From positions 31,783 to 95,782 of the forward strand of contig JAXHTF010000003.1 of assembly GCA_034211275.1 (NCBI GenBank): a stretch of DNA of 64,000 nucleotides, given 5' to 3'. Both the position numbers and the translations under genes were made by a program. A model generated the notes under the pieces. The model searched no databases, was not told the DNA's origin, and worked only from the letters and a program-made list of their open reading frames with translations. The DNA comes from Acidobacteriota bacterium (GTDB taxonomy: Bacteria > Acidobacteriota > Thermoanaerobaculia > Multivoradales > JAHZIX01). Shown here piece by piece: positions 15,783 through 25,332 of this stretch. Position 1 is the stretch's first letter, and every line of letters starts with the position of its first letter.

Positions 15783-16253
15783 ATGCGCAAGATCTGCATA
15801 TTTTTCATACTCCTCACCAGCACCGCGATCGCCACTGCCCAGGGCCAGACAGCAGAGCAGGACCAGACAACGCCGCCAGCACCGGTCGACGTGGCACGGA
15901 GCTATTTTGAGGCCATGGACCGCAAGGATCTCGCGGCTGCCGAGGCCCTTTTCGCCAAGTCGTCGTCGATTTTCGAAACCGGCGGCAACGAAGGTGATTG
16001 GCCGCACTACCGCGACCACCACATCGGCGCCGAGCTCGACGCCTTCGTCCGATTCGAGACGAGCTTGGGAGATCCGGAGACCGAAGCCAGTTCCGACGGC
16101 ACGATGGCCTTCGTCGCCTGGCCCATCGAGTACCGCATCGAATTGAATGACGGGCGCAAGATCGACAGCCGCGGCACCGTCACCTTTGTGCTGGTTCGGG
16201 AGCGAGGCACACTTCGAATCCGACACCTGCACTGGTCGTCGAGGAGGAAGTGA
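15783..16253 (+). CDS. secreted SnoaL/DUF4440-like protein
   Basis: A 156-residue protein with a signal peptide (MRKICIFFILLTSTAIATAQ). The mature part has an NTF2-like cone fold pattern: VARSYFEAMDRKDLAAAEAL, HIGAELDAFVRFET, RGTVTFVLVRERGTLRIRH. Proteins of this fold often precede copA in copper clusters. No catalytic residues can be assigned. AGGAG lies eight bases before the ATG. Its end overlaps a possible GTG start of the oxidase gene, so the two are probably co-translated. Confidence 0.75.
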   Translation: MRKICIFFILLTSTAIATAQGQTAEQDQTTPPAPVDVARSYFEAMDRKDLAAAEALFAKSSSIFETGGNEGDWPHYRDHHIGAELDAFVRFETSLGDPETEASSDGTMAFVAWPIEYRIELNDGRKIDSRGTVTFVLVRERGTLRIRHLHWSSRRK

Positions 16254-16255
16254 TC

Positions 16256-18661
16256 GTGACGCTGATCCCCAGGTCCACCCTCTTCTTCCACTCGGCGAGC
16301 TTGACAATCGCTTTTCTACTCACATCCAGCTTGCCCGCTCTTGGCTCCGAAATCCGAGAGTATGAGCTGGCGATCGCCCAGCAAGAGGTCAACGTGACCG
16401 GTCGCACCGCGCTGGCGATGACCATCAACGGTGGGATTCCCGGTCCGACGCTCCGCTTCACCGAGGGCGAGACCGCGCGGATCCTCGTGCACAACCGGAT
16501 GGACGTGGAAACGTCGATTCACTGGCACGGCCTCTTGGTTCCTCCGGGCATGGACGGCGTGCCGAATCTCTCTTTCCCTCCGATCGCGCCCGGGACAACC
16601 TTCACCTACGAATTTCCCATTCGCCAGAGCGGCACGTACTGGTACCACTCGCATACCAGCCTGCAAGAGCAGCGCGGCGTCTACGGTTCGATCGTGATCA
16701 CGCCGCGGGAAGGCGAGGTCGATCCCTCCGATCGCGACCACGTTATCCTGCTCTCGGACTGGACCGACACCGACCCGCACAAGGTGCTCCGAACCCTGCG
16801 CCGCGGCAGTGAATGGTACGCCGTCGAGCGTGGCACGGGTCAGAGCATTCTCGGCGCTGCACGAGCTGACAAACTAGGCGACTACTTCTCTCGCGAGCTG
16901 CAGCGCATGCCGGCGATGGACATCGCTGACGTTGCCTACGCTCGCTTCTTGGCCAACGGCGAAACCGAGTCGGGCCTCACGGCCAAGGCCGGCGATACCG
17001 TCAGGCTGCGGCTAATCGACGGCTCAGCCACGACGTTCTTCCACGTTGAGTTCGCCGGTGGCCCGATGACCGTGATCAGCGCCGACGGCATCGATGTCGA
17101 ACCGTTCGAGATCGATCGCTTGCTGATCGGCGTCGCCGAGACCTACGACGTCCTGGTGAAAATTCCCGCGACAGGCGCCTACGAGTTACGCGCCACCGCT
17201 CATGATGCCTCCGGTTACGCCAGCGTGTGGCTTGGCGAGGGTGAGAAGCAAAGCGCGCCGTCCGTGCCTTATCCCAATCTCTATCAGAACATGGGCGGCT
17301 TGAACGCCAAACGCGTTTTCGCCCTGACCCCGGCGGGAACCATGGGCATGCCAGGACCGGAAGTGGAAGCCGGCAAGTTCGATACGCCGGGCATGAATAT
17401 GGCAGACGGCAGTATGGATCACAGCGCCATGGGCCACGGCAGTATGGACCAGAGCGGCAGCATGGATCACAGCGCCACGGGCCACGGCAGCATGGACCGA
17501 GGCGGCGGAATGGACCAGACCAACATGGACCACGGCATGGACCAGGGCGGCGACATCGACCACGGTGGCATCGACCACGGCGAGATGACTCACGGCAGCT
17601 CGGACAGAGGTGGCAAGGGCTATGGCAGCTCTTTCGGCTGGCTAACGACCGATCTCTCGGCGCGTGGAGCCATGGTTCCCGACGGCATGAGCCAGGAGCG
17701 GCCATGGCCGCCCTACGATCGCTTGCGCGCGAGGGCGAAGACCGCGTTCGATCCCAACAAGCCGGTCCGCGAGATCCGTCTGACGCTGGATGGCGACATG
17801 GAGCGCTATGTCTGGTTTCTCAACGGCAAGGCCCTCTCCGAGGACGACGACATCGAAATCAAGGAGGGCGAGATCGCTCGATTCATCATGATCAACCGCA
17901 CCATGATGCATCACCCCATGCACCTTCACGGTCATTTCTTCCGGGTGGTGAACGGCCAAGGAGACTACGCACCGCTCAAACACACCGTCGACGTCGAGCC
18001 CATGTCGACGACCGTCATTGAATTCGATGCCAACGAGGTCGGCGACTGGTTCTTCCACTGCCACTTGCTCTACCACATGAAAAGCGGCATGGCGCGAGTC
18101 GTTTCTTATCAGGCCTTTGTGCCTCCGCCGGAGGTCCAAGCCGTAAGACCCGAGCTCTACGAAGAACACTGGTATCAGTGGGGTGAAGCCGAGCTGATGA
18201 GCCATATGAGCCTCGGATCGCTCGTCGCCGCCGATACTCGCAACATCTTGACCGCCGAGTGGGAGATCGGCTGGCAGGACGTCGACGGCACCGAGGGAGA
18301 GCTCACCCTGACCTGGGACCGCTACATGAATCGATTCCTGAGGGTCTTCATCGGCCTCGATGTCGAGGGCGACGAGGACGATATCGACGACCCCCGCGGT
18401 GTCGCCGGCCTGCGCTACCTGCTGCCGTTCAACCTGGAGTCGAGCCTGTGGATCGACAGTGACGGAGAAGCCCGCTTGGGCCTCGAACGAACCTTCCACC
18501 TGACACCTCGCCTGGCGCTCATGCTCGAAGCCGAGTACGACACGCTCGAAGACTGGGAGGGGTTCGCACGCGCGTCCTACATGCTCAACCAGCGCATTGA
18601 CGTGCTGGCCCAATGGCACTCGGACTACGGCTTCGGCACCGGCCTAGCCGTGCGCTTCTGA
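16256..18661 (+). CDS. copA: CopA-type multicopper oxidase with C-terminal outer-membrane-barrel-like domain (CopA-CopB-like fusion)
   Basis: An 801-residue exported protein. The oxidase part (to about residue 630) carries all four copper boxes: IHWHG (about 88), YWYHSHTS (about 127), HPMHLHGH (about 553) and FFHCHLLYHMKSGM (about 600). A Met/His/Asp-rich stretch (residues 380-460, GSMDHSAMGHGSMD repeats) probably gathers copper. After residue 640 the sequence changes to alternating beta strands (RYLLPFNLESSLWIDSDG, LALMLEAEYDTLEDW, IDVLAQWHSDYGFG) and ends in aromatic VRF, as outer-membrane barrels do. CopB is normally a separate gene. GAGGAGG eight bases upstream favours the GTG at 16256; GTG 16250 is possible. 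Confidence 0.85.
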   Translation: MTLIPRSTLFFHSASLTIAFLLTSSLPALGSEIREYELAIAQQEVNVTGRTALAMTINGGIPGPTLRFTEGETARILVHNRMDVETSIHWHGLLVPPGMDGVPNLSFPPIAPGTTFTYEFPIRQSGTYWYHSHTSLQEQRGVYGSIVITPREGEVDPSDRDHVILLSDWTDTDPHKVLRTLRRGSEWYAVERGTGQSILGAARADKLGDYFSRELQRMPAMDIADVAYARFLANGETESGLTAKAGDTVRLRLIDGSATTFFHVEFAGGPMTVISADGIDVEPFEIDRLLIGVAETYDVLVKIPATGAYELRATAHDASGYASVWLGEGEKQSAPSVPYPNLYQNMGGLNAKRVFALTPAGTMGMPGPEVEAGKFDTPGMNMADGSMDHSAMGHGSMDQSGSMDHSATGHGSMDRGGGMDQTNMDHGMDQGGDIDHGGIDHGEMTHGSSDRGGKGYGSSFGWLTTDLSARGAMVPDGMSQERPWPPYDRLRARAKTAFDPNKPVREIRLTLDGDMERYVWFLNGKALSEDDDIEIKEGEIARFIMINRTMMHHPMHLHGHFFRVVNGQGDYAPLKHTVDVEPMSTTVIEFDANEVGDWFFHCHLLYHMKSGMARVVSYQAFVPPPEVQAVRPELYEEHWYQWGEAELMSHMSLGSLVAADTRNILTAEWEIGWQDVDGTEGELTLTWDRYMNRFLRVFIGLDVEGDEDDIDDPRGVAGLRYLLPFNLESSLWIDSDGEARLGLERTFHLTPRLALMLEAEYDTLEDWEGFARASYMLNQRIDVLAQWHSDYGFGTGLAVRF

Positions 18662-18760
18662 TAACCGCCCTGCCACCGCGAAAGCCATACGACGGGGCAC
18701 CTTGAAACTCCAACTTCAACCAACGACCTTCATTCAAACCCAATAGACCAGGAGAGAAAA

Positions 18761-19300
18761 ATGGAAAACTCCCACCAAAGCTCGGGTAGCTATCGCCGAT
18801 TCTTCATCATGATCGGCACGTCGATGATCGCGATGTTCTTCTTGATGTACCTGCATTCGTATCAAATTCTGGATCACGCCTGGTTCAGCGAAACTCGGTT
18901 CTTCATGACCCTGATCATGGGCGGCGCGATGATGGCGATCATGCTCGGCTTCATGCTTCACATGTACAAAAAACGCCAGGCCAACATCGCCATCTTCGTC
19001 GGCGCAGCCATACTTCTAGCCGCCGGAATCTGGCTCGTCCGTAGCCAGGTCACGGTGACTGGCGTGGACTACATGGAGGGGATGATCCCCCACCACTCGA
19101 TCGCCATCCTCACCAGCGAACGCGCTGGAATCGAAGACGTGCGCGTCCGCAAGCTGGCCGACGAGATCATCAAGGCACAGCGCACTGAAATCAAGGAGAT
19201 GGAGTGGCTGATCCAAGACATCAAGAAAAACGGAGTCGCTCGTACACAGGCAGAGGCGAATGCACGCACGATCCCGGACTTCTCAGCGACGCCCGAGTGA
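18761..19300 (+). CDS. DUF305-family membrane protein
   Basis: A 179-residue protein with an N-terminal block of three transmembrane helices (FFIMIGTSMIAMFFLMYL; FFMTLIMGGAMMAIMLGFML; IAIFVGAAILLAAGIWLV). A soluble DUF305 domain follows, with the signature YMEGMIPHHSIAILTSERA and a following ADEIIKAQRTEIKEMEWLI helix. DUF305 proteins are periplasmic ferritin-like helical proteins common in copper clusters. The helices preceding it contain many Met and His residues. AGGAGAG precedes the ATG. It is followed after 7 bases by the permease. Confidence 0.85.
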   Translation: MENSHQSSGSYRRFFIMIGTSMIAMFFLMYLHSYQILDHAWFSETRFFMTLIMGGAMMAIMLGFMLHMYKKRQANIAIFVGAAILLAAGIWLVRSQVTVTGVDYMEGMIPHHSIAILTSERAGIEDVRVRKLADEIIKAQRTEIKEMEWLIQDIKKNGVARTQAEANARTIPDFSATPE

Positions 19301-19307
19301 TCGACTG

Positions 19308-20654
19308 ATGGAAGAGACCTACAGAGAAGGCAGCCTGAGCCTGACAGGTGCGGTCGCCATGGGAACCGGCGTAATGATCGGAGCCGGCATTTTCGCCCTG
19401 ACGGGGCAGGTGGCCGAGCTCGCGGGGCCGCTCTTTCCGCTCGCTTTTTTGGTCGCGGCAATCGTCAGCGGCTTCAGCGCCTACAGCTACGTGATGATGT
19501 CCCGCTCCTATCCTTCGGCCGGCGGCATCGCCATGTTCTTGAAGGAAGCCTACGGCCGAAGCTTGATGACCGGCGCTTGCGCGCTCCTGATGCTGCTTTC
19601 GATGATCATCAACCAGAGCCTGGTCGCCCGTACCTTCGGAACCTATGCTCTCCAGCCCTTCAACGTCGACAAGGGCTCGATCCTGGTGCCGGTGATCGGC
19701 GTGGCGCTGATCGGCGTTGCCTTCCTGGTCAACGTCGCCAAGAACGAGGTCATCAGCCGTATCTCGCTGGTCGCCGCATTCTTCAAGATCGGCGGCATCG
19801 TCGCCTTCGCACTGATCACGCTGTGGGCCGCCGACTTCGGCTTTGCGGCAGCCGATGCGGAGAGCGCGGCCAGGCAGGGCGGCCTTGGCGGCTTCATTGC
19901 TGCTGTCGCGCTCGGTATCTTGGCCTACAAGGGCTTTACGACGATCACCAACGACGGCGACGAGCTAGAGGACGCTGACAAGAATATCGGTCGAGCCATC
20001 GTCATCTCGATGTCGATCTGCCTGGTGGTCTACCTGCTCGTCGCCTGGGCCGTGGGCTCGAATCTCTCGATCGAAGAGATCGTCAAGGCCAAAGACTACT
20101 CGCTCGCCGAGGCGGCCCGGCCCGCGCTCGGGAGCGTCGGGCTGTGGCTCACCGTCGCGGTGGCCCTCATCGCCACCGCCTCGGGCGTGATGGCCAGCAT
20201 CTTCGCCGTCTCGCGTATGCTCGCCATGGTCACCAAGATGGAGCTCATACCGCACCGGCACTTTGGTATGGGCGGGCGTATTCAGACCCACACGCTGGTC
20301 TACACGGTGATGCTCGCCAGCCTGCTGACGATCTTCTTCGACCTGAGCCGGATCGCGTCCCTGGGAGCGATCTTCTACCTGGTCATGGACTTCGCGGTCC
20401 ATTGGGGCGTCTTTCGTCACCTGCGCCAGGAAGTCGGAGCCCGCGGCTGGGTCCTGATCACCGCGATGGGTCTCGATGTCATCGTGCTGGCCGCTTTCCT
20501 GTGGAGCAAGGCATCGAGCGATCCGACGATCGTGTTCTGGGGAATCGGCGGTGTCTTGGCCGTCTTCGCCGCGGAGAGGCTCTTCCTCTGGCACCACGAG
20601 TACTCCGAGGGTGAAGATCCCAACTACAGCAGCCCAAGCGAGAACGGCGAGTAG
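19308..20654 (+). CDS. APC-superfamily amino-acid permease
   Basis: A 448-residue polytopic membrane protein of the APC family with about twelve helices. TM1 has the unwound substrate-binding motif GTGVMIGAGIFALTG, and the region near 215 has GFTTITNDGDELEDADK, as in cationic amino-acid permeases. The ATG at 19308 begins directly ahead of the TM1 motif; in-frame codons further upstream would overlap the DUF305 gene. Its substrate is unknown. Such permeases sit in many metal-resistance islands, where they may supply thiol or cationic amino acids, but this is inference. Confidence 0.8.
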   Translation: MEETYREGSLSLTGAVAMGTGVMIGAGIFALTGQVAELAGPLFPLAFLVAAIVSGFSAYSYVMMSRSYPSAGGIAMFLKEAYGRSLMTGACALLMLLSMIINQSLVARTFGTYALQPFNVDKGSILVPVIGVALIGVAFLVNVAKNEVISRISLVAAFFKIGGIVAFALITLWAADFGFAAADAESAARQGGLGGFIAAVALGILAYKGFTTITNDGDELEDADKNIGRAIVISMSICLVVYLLVAWAVGSNLSIEEIVKAKDYSLAEAARPALGSVGLWLTVAVALIATASGVMASIFAVSRMLAMVTKMELIPHRHFGMGGRIQTHTLVYTVMLASLLTIFFDLSRIASLGAIFYLVMDFAVHWGVFRHLRQEVGARGWVLITAMGLDVIVLAAFLWSKASSDPTIVFWGIGGVLAVFAAERLFLWHHEYSEGEDPNYSSPSENGE

Positions 20655-20685
20655 CTCGCGCCAATTTCCTTTCTGGAGAAGAAGA

Positions 20686-21927
20686 ATGTCCAAACTGATC
20701 ATGTCACCCCATACCTCGCCACTACGCCCATTGATGGGCGCACTGGCTGTCTTGCTGCTCGCCGCCTGTGCGGCCGAACCTCCTCCTGGAGCGGAAAACC
20801 GCTCACGGCCGGAATTGGTCAGTCTGAAAATGCTGGACCCGCCGTCTGGTCCTGGTGCACTGGCCCCCAACCTCGAGTTCCACTCGGGTGGTACAGCGCT
20901 GACCTGGCTCGAACCCACGGAGAACGGCCACTCGCTCCGCCTGGCGAAGTTTCAGGGTGAAGCGTGGGGCCCGCCGGAGACCATCGCCTCGGGCGGTGGT
21001 TTCTTCGCCAACTGGGCGGACCTGCCGCAAGCGGTCGAGACGAGCGACGGCACGCTCTTCGCTCATTGGCTCGACAAGCTTGGAGAGGACACATATGCAT
21101 ACGGAGTCCAGCTAGCGCGGTCGGGGGACGGCGGCACCACTTGGCAAGAGTTGGGATGGCTGCATGACGATGCTTCGCCCACCGAGCATGGCTTCGTCTC
21201 CTATGCCGCGCTTCCTGAGGGCGAGGTGCAGGCGTTCTGGCTCGACGGACGTGCCATGCCGGCGGGCGGCGGCATGCATCTGCGGACGACACGGCTCGCT
21301 GGAGACGGCCCTGGCGCGAGCGCCTTGCTCGACGATCGAGTCTGCGAGTGCTGCGCCACCGATGCAGCACTCGCAGCGGGCGGCCCAGTGGTGGCGTATC
21401 GAGACCGCAGCGATTCGGAGATCCGCGATATCGCCGTCGTTCGCGCCACGGCCGATGGATGGAGCGAACCCACCGTGATCCACGACGACGGGTGGGAGAT
21501 CTACGGCTGCCCGGTCAACGGTCCGGCCATCGCCGCTGACGGTAAGCACATTGCCGTCGCTTGGTTCACGGCCGCCGAGGGGCAGGCCAAGGTCCAGGTG
21601 GCCCACTCCGCCGATGGTGGCGAGACCTTCGGTGCGCCCGTCCTAGTCGACGATGGCCAGCCGCTTGGGCGAGTCGATGTCGCGATGGCGCGAGATGGTC
21701 GTGCGGTCGTCAGCTGGTTGGGTAGTTCGGAAAGCGGAGCCGAGATTCGCTGGCGGCCGGTCTCGACAGAAGGAAAGGCAGGGCCGGTGCGGATTGTCTC
21801 GTCCACCACGACGAGCCGGACGGCAGGGGTACCTCGAATGGTGAGCAAAGGCGACAACCTGCTCTTCGTCTGGGTGGAGGACGGCGAGGCGCCCCGCCTG
21901 CGGGCTGGCCTGGTTCCGCTGTCGTGA
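20686..21927 (+). CDS. BNR/Asp-box beta-propeller lipoprotein
   Basis: A 413-residue lipoprotein: the signal sequence ends LLLAAC, so Cys is the lipidated residue. The mature part is a six-bladed sialidase-like propeller, with Asp-box-like turns (RSGDGGTTW, HSADGGETF) and repeated AVAW/VVSWLG strands. It carries a CECCATDAA cluster (about residues 218-226) seen in propellers next to copper genes. Sialidase catalytic residues are not evident, so the enzyme name often given to this family is unlikely to apply. Probable role: periplasmic binding or redox partner. Confidence 0.75.
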   Translation: MSKLIMSPHTSPLRPLMGALAVLLLAACAAEPPPGAENRSRPELVSLKMLDPPSGPGALAPNLEFHSGGTALTWLEPTENGHSLRLAKFQGEAWGPPETIASGGGFFANWADLPQAVETSDGTLFAHWLDKLGEDTYAYGVQLARSGDGGTTWQELGWLHDDASPTEHGFVSYAALPEGEVQAFWLDGRAMPAGGGMHLRTTRLAGDGPGASALLDDRVCECCATDAALAAGGPVVAYRDRSDSEIRDIAVVRATADGWSEPTVIHDDGWEIYGCPVNGPAIAADGKHIAVAWFTAAEGQAKVQVAHSADGGETFGAPVLVDDGQPLGRVDVAMARDGRAVVSWLGSSESGAEIRWRPVSTEGKAGPVRIVSSTTTSRTAGVPRMVSKGDNLLFVWVEDGEAPRLRAGLVPLS

Positions 21928-22075
21928 GCTGCCCCATCCGCGGGCGGATGCCAATTCTCTCGTGGCTCTTGCACTCCGCCGCAGCCGTCCAGAATCAGGC
22001 TGCGCAACCGGCACCGCCTGAGGTTGGCACCGCGCTCAGCATCCTCGACTTAGGCCCCCCGGGAAACCCAACACC

Positions 22076-23902
22076 ATGCAGGATTTGCACTTGATAGCCG
22101 GGATCGGCCTAGCGATATGCCTCGCCTTGGCGGCGCTGCTCGCGGCAGTCGGACTGTGGGCGGGGCTCTTCTCCTCCACCCGGGCACCAGAGAGTCCCCG
22201 CCTGATGCCCGACCGTCATTCCCAGCTTATCGACCATTCGCGATGGTTGGCACAGCTGCGATGGGTCGCCGCAGGCTGTGTGTTCGTGCTGATCCTCCTT
22301 GCAGTCCCTCTATTCGATCTGCTTCCGCTGTGGACTCTTCCTCGACTTCTTGCTTGGCTTCTGGTCCTGGTGGTGGCCAATGCCATTTTCAGCTGGCGAA
22401 TCGAGCAGCAGAAGAGGCCAGAGCAGATGATGGCCCTCCAAGTCGGCCTCGATCTCGTGGTGCTGACCGGATTGCTGAATGCTTCGGGCGGCGTCGAAAA
22501 TCCCCTCTATTTCGGCTATGTATTTCCCATCATCGTGGGAGCCACGCTGCTTTCGGAGCGATACGCCTTCGCGCTCACCCTCTTCGGCTGCCTCTTGTTC
22601 TGCCTTCTGAGCGTGGGTGAAGCCCTGCACATTCTGCCGCACGTGACGCTGGATCTTTTTCCGCATTCGAACGCCGGAACGGCACACGCTTCTCACGACG
22701 CGAGCTTCGTCGCCGGCAAGAGTGTTTCCCTCGTGGTCCTCGTCCTGGTGTCTTCCTACCTCACCGCGCTCCTTCGCCGGCGCCTCCGAGAAAGTGAAGA
22801 AGCGGTCTCGAGATCGGCCCGCGAGGCGCGTCTCGAGCATGAGCGACTCGAAAGTATGGTGCAGGCCGCGGGCGTGGGCATGATCGTGGTCGAGCCGAGA
22901 CTTCGCATTCGCTGGTTCAGCAGGAGGGCCAGTAGCTGGCTTGGCTGGTCGCAGGGCGTCATCGGCCAGCGCTGCCCACTCTTCGAAGCCGAAAACGGTT
23001 GTCGTGAATGCGTGGCTCTCGAGGCCTTGCAAACGGGTCGGCCAGCAGAATCCGAGCGGGAGCTCGCGAATGGCAACTCGGGTACTCGCTACTTTCGACA
23101 CGCGGCGGAACCGGTTCGAGATCGCGGCGGTCGGGTCTTCCAGGTGGTCGAGCTGGTTGAAGACATCACGCGGCGAAAAGCCCTCGAGACAGAGGCCGTG
23201 CATGCTGGAAAGCTTTCGGTCCTAGGCCAGCTCGCGGCCGGCCTTGCGCACGAGATCGGTAACCCGATCGCTTCCTTGACGACTCGCCTCGAACGCATGG
23301 AACGCCGTCGCGACCAGGATTTCATCGAGGAGAGTCTCACGGTGTTCCGGAGTCAGATCGAGCGCATCGGCCGCACCATTCGCAACGTCTCGGCGTTCTC
23401 CCGCCTGCCCCCACAAGAGAGGAGGCGATATCCGGTTAACGCGATCATCGTCGATGCTCTGGAGCTACTGCGCCTGGACCCGCGTGTTCGGCGGATCAAG
23501 TTCGAACAGCGACTGATCGAACCCTCCCCCGAGATTTTCGCCGTGCGAGATCAAATTTCACAAGTCATCTTGAATTTGCTTCTCAACTCCATCGAAGCCA
23601 TTTCCGGCGACGGAACGATTCGCATTGAATCGCGGCTCGAGAAAGGCCAGGTCATGGTCGACATCAGCGATACTGGTTCGGGGATCCCGCTCGAGCTCAA
23701 GAGTCAGGTCTTCGAACCTTTCATCACCACCAAGGCGGAGGGCGTAGGTCTCGGCCTGGCAATCACCAAGAGCTTGATTCAGGCGCATGGAGGCACGATC
23801 GACGTTGACAGTGAAGCGCAGCGTGGAACCTGCTTTTCCGTGACTCTGCCGCGAAGTGATACCGGGTCCTCAAAGAGTGCTGCTGCCGGAGTCGAGCGAT
23901 GA
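22076..23902 (+). CDS. membrane sensor histidine kinase with PAS domain
   Basis: A 608-residue NtrB-like kinase. The first 235 residues are membrane helices. Between helices near 180 and 215 is a short loop with five histidines (H185, H189, H197, H204, H207) that could face the periplasm and bind metal. A PAS domain (about 255-365) contains Cys300, Cys309 and Cys312. The HisKA box is GLAHEIGNPIASL with H392. The ATPase part has NLLLNSIEAI, DTGSGIP and GLGLAI. It overlaps the response regulator by four bases, so the two form a pair. No strong ribosome site precedes the ATG. Confidence 0.9.
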   Translation: MQDLHLIAGIGLAICLALAALLAAVGLWAGLFSSTRAPESPRLMPDRHSQLIDHSRWLAQLRWVAAGCVFVLILLAVPLFDLLPLWTLPRLLAWLLVLVVANAIFSWRIEQQKRPEQMMALQVGLDLVVLTGLLNASGGVENPLYFGYVFPIIVGATLLSERYAFALTLFGCLLFCLLSVGEALHILPHVTLDLFPHSNAGTAHASHDASFVAGKSVSLVVLVLVSSYLTALLRRRLRESEEAVSRSAREARLEHERLESMVQAAGVGMIVVEPRLRIRWFSRRASSWLGWSQGVIGQRCPLFEAENGCRECVALEALQTGRPAESERELANGNSGTRYFRHAAEPVRDRGGRVFQVVELVEDITRRKALETEAVHAGKLSVLGQLAAGLAHEIGNPIASLTTRLERMERRRDQDFIEESLTVFRSQIERIGRTIRNVSAFSRLPPQERRRYPVNAIIVDALELLRLDPRVRRIKFEQRLIEPSPEIFAVRDQISQVILNLLLNSIEAISGDGTIRIESRLEKGQVMVDISDTGSGIPLELKSQVFEPFITTKAEGVGLGLAITKSLIQAHGGTIDVDSEAQRGTCFSVTLPRSDTGSSKSAAAGVER

Positions 23903-25245
23903 AAGCACACCTCTTGATCATCGATGATGAACCTATTTTCCGCGAAGATCTCGCCAGCCTGCTGAGGGACGAAGGCTACCAGTGCAGGACGGCCGCCGAC
24001 GGGGAAGCGGGTCTCGAGGCGGTCCGAATCGACGAGCCTGACCTGGTGGTCTGTGATCTCTCGATGCCCGGCATGGATGGAGTCGGGGTCGTCGATCATC
24101 TGGCCACGGAACATCCTGATGTCGCAGTCTTGCTCGCGACCGCACACGGTTCGCTGGAAAGCGCGCTCACCGCTTTCCGCAAGGGGGTGGCGGATTACCT
24201 GCTCAAACCACTCAATCATCAAGAGTTGCTGGTCAAGATCAACCGCTGTCTCGAAAAGCGAAAGCTCGATCGCGAGGTCCGGTTTCTGCGCCGACAAGTA
24301 TCCCAAGCCGACGAGGGAACTCGACTGATCGGAGGGAGCGCTTCGATCGAGAAGGTTCGCAAGCTGATTCGTCACGTCGCGCCGACCGACACCTCTGTGC
24401 TCGTGACCGGGGAAACGGGCACTGGAAAAGAGGTCGTAGCCCGGTCGATCCACGAGCTCGGTTCCGGTCTCGACGCTCCCTTCGTGGCGGTGAATTGCGC
24501 GGCTCTTCCTCGCGAGTTGATGGAGAGCGAGCTCTTCGGGCACCGCAGGGGGGCCTTCAGCGGCGCGATCCGAGACAAGCCGGGCATGTTCGAGCTGGCC
24601 TCCGGAGGCAGTCTGTTCCTGGATGAGATCGGCGAGCTACCCCTCGAGCTTCAGCCAAAGCTGCTGCGCGCCCTCGAGCAGCGCGAAGTCATGCCGATTG
24701 GCGGCGTGCGGCCGATTCCGACGCGGCTGCGCTTGATTACAGCGACCCATCGGAACCTCCAGGAACGCGTGCAATCCGGTGAGTTCCGCCAGGATCTCTA
24801 CTACCGGATCAGGGTGATGGAGATTGCACTGCCTGCGCTGCGAGAACATCGCTCGGACATACCGGGGTTGATCGAGCATTTGTTGGTTCGGATCAACGCC
24901 CGTCTGAAAAAGCATGTTCTCGGGGTCGACGAAGCAGCCCTACGAGTCCTCATGGCTGCTGATTGGCCGGGCAACGTCCGCGAGCTGGAGAATGCACTCG
25001 AGCGAGCGGTTCTGCTGGCCGAAGGGCAGATTCTCGGGCTGGGGGACTTACCCGAGGACCTCGTCAGCTCTGACACCGACGTCGAAGCATCGCAGGAATT
25101 GAGGACAGCCGTTCGGGCCTACGAGAGAGAGCACATCCAGAGAGTCCTGGCGGCGACAGGCGGCAATCGAGAGGAAGCGGCACGTCTTCTTGGGATCAAT
25201 CCATCAACGCTCTACCGGCGGCTCCAGCGGCCGGGCCTCGATTGA
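23899..25245 (+). CDS. sigma-54-dependent response regulator (NtrC family)
   Basis: A 448-residue regulator. The receiver (1-118) has the phospho-acceptor Asp53 in VVCDLSMPGMDG and Lys103 in LLKPLN. The AAA+ domain has Walker A GETGTGKE (171-178) and SLFLDEIG (Walker B). The sigma-54 contact loop reads GAFSGA (218-223), a variant of GAFTGA. The C-terminal Fis-type HTH is NREEAARLLGINPSTLYRRL. A near-perfect sigma-54 promoter and three inverted repeats lie in the next 340 bases, so this protein most likely activates the following efflux operon. Confidence 0.93.
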   Translation: MKAHLLIIDDEPIFREDLASLLRDEGYQCRTAADGEAGLEAVRIDEPDLVVCDLSMPGMDGVGVVDHLATEHPDVAVLLATAHGSLESALTAFRKGVADYLLKPLNHQELLVKINRCLEKRKLDREVRFLRRQVSQADEGTRLIGGSASIEKVRKLIRHVAPTDTSVLVTGETGTGKEVVARSIHELGSGLDAPFVAVNCAALPRELMESELFGHRRGAFSGAIRDKPGMFELASGGSLFLDEIGELPLELQPKLLRALEQREVMPIGGVRPIPTRLRLITATHRNLQERVQSGEFRQDLYYRIRVMEIALPALREHRSDIPGLIEHLLVRINARLKKHVLGVDEAALRVLMAADWPGNVRELENALERAVLLAEGQILGLGDLPEDLVSSDTDVEASQELRTAVRAYEREHIQRVLAATGGNREEAARLLGINPSTLYRRLQRPGLD

Positions 25246-25262
25246 CGCCTTCGTTGGCGTCA
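25243..25262 (+). terminator. hairpin at the end of the two-component operon
   Basis: TGACGCC and GGCGTCA form a perfect 7-bp stem around a 6-base loop; the stem includes the stop codon of the regulator gene. No T-run follows, so it may be a weak or Rho-assisted terminator or a protective hairpin. Confidence 0.4.
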
Positions 25263-25316
25263 CTGGCTCTGACGCCCTCGAGCTTTTGCGCGAACGAGAG
25301 CCGATTTCGCCACCGC

Positions 25317-25332
25317 CTTGCACGATTGCAAG
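25317..25332. promoter_or_regulatory. inverted repeat CTTGC-N6-GCAAG, activator site 1
   Basis: CTTGC-ACGATT-GCAAG. The same arms and the same 6-base spacing recur at 25466. The site lies about 275 bases upstream of the predicted start of transcription, a distance usual for an enhancer of an NtrC-type activator. Confidence 0.6.

Noticed and set aside
17395-17625. Repeat array resembling a short tandem repeat
   Set aside because: It is the Met/His/Asp-rich coding segment of the multicopper oxidase, not a separate repeat element.
22020-22045. Possible sigma-54 element (TGGCACC...CAGC) before the kinase gene
   Set aside because: Spacing is off by one base and no activator repeats are nearby.
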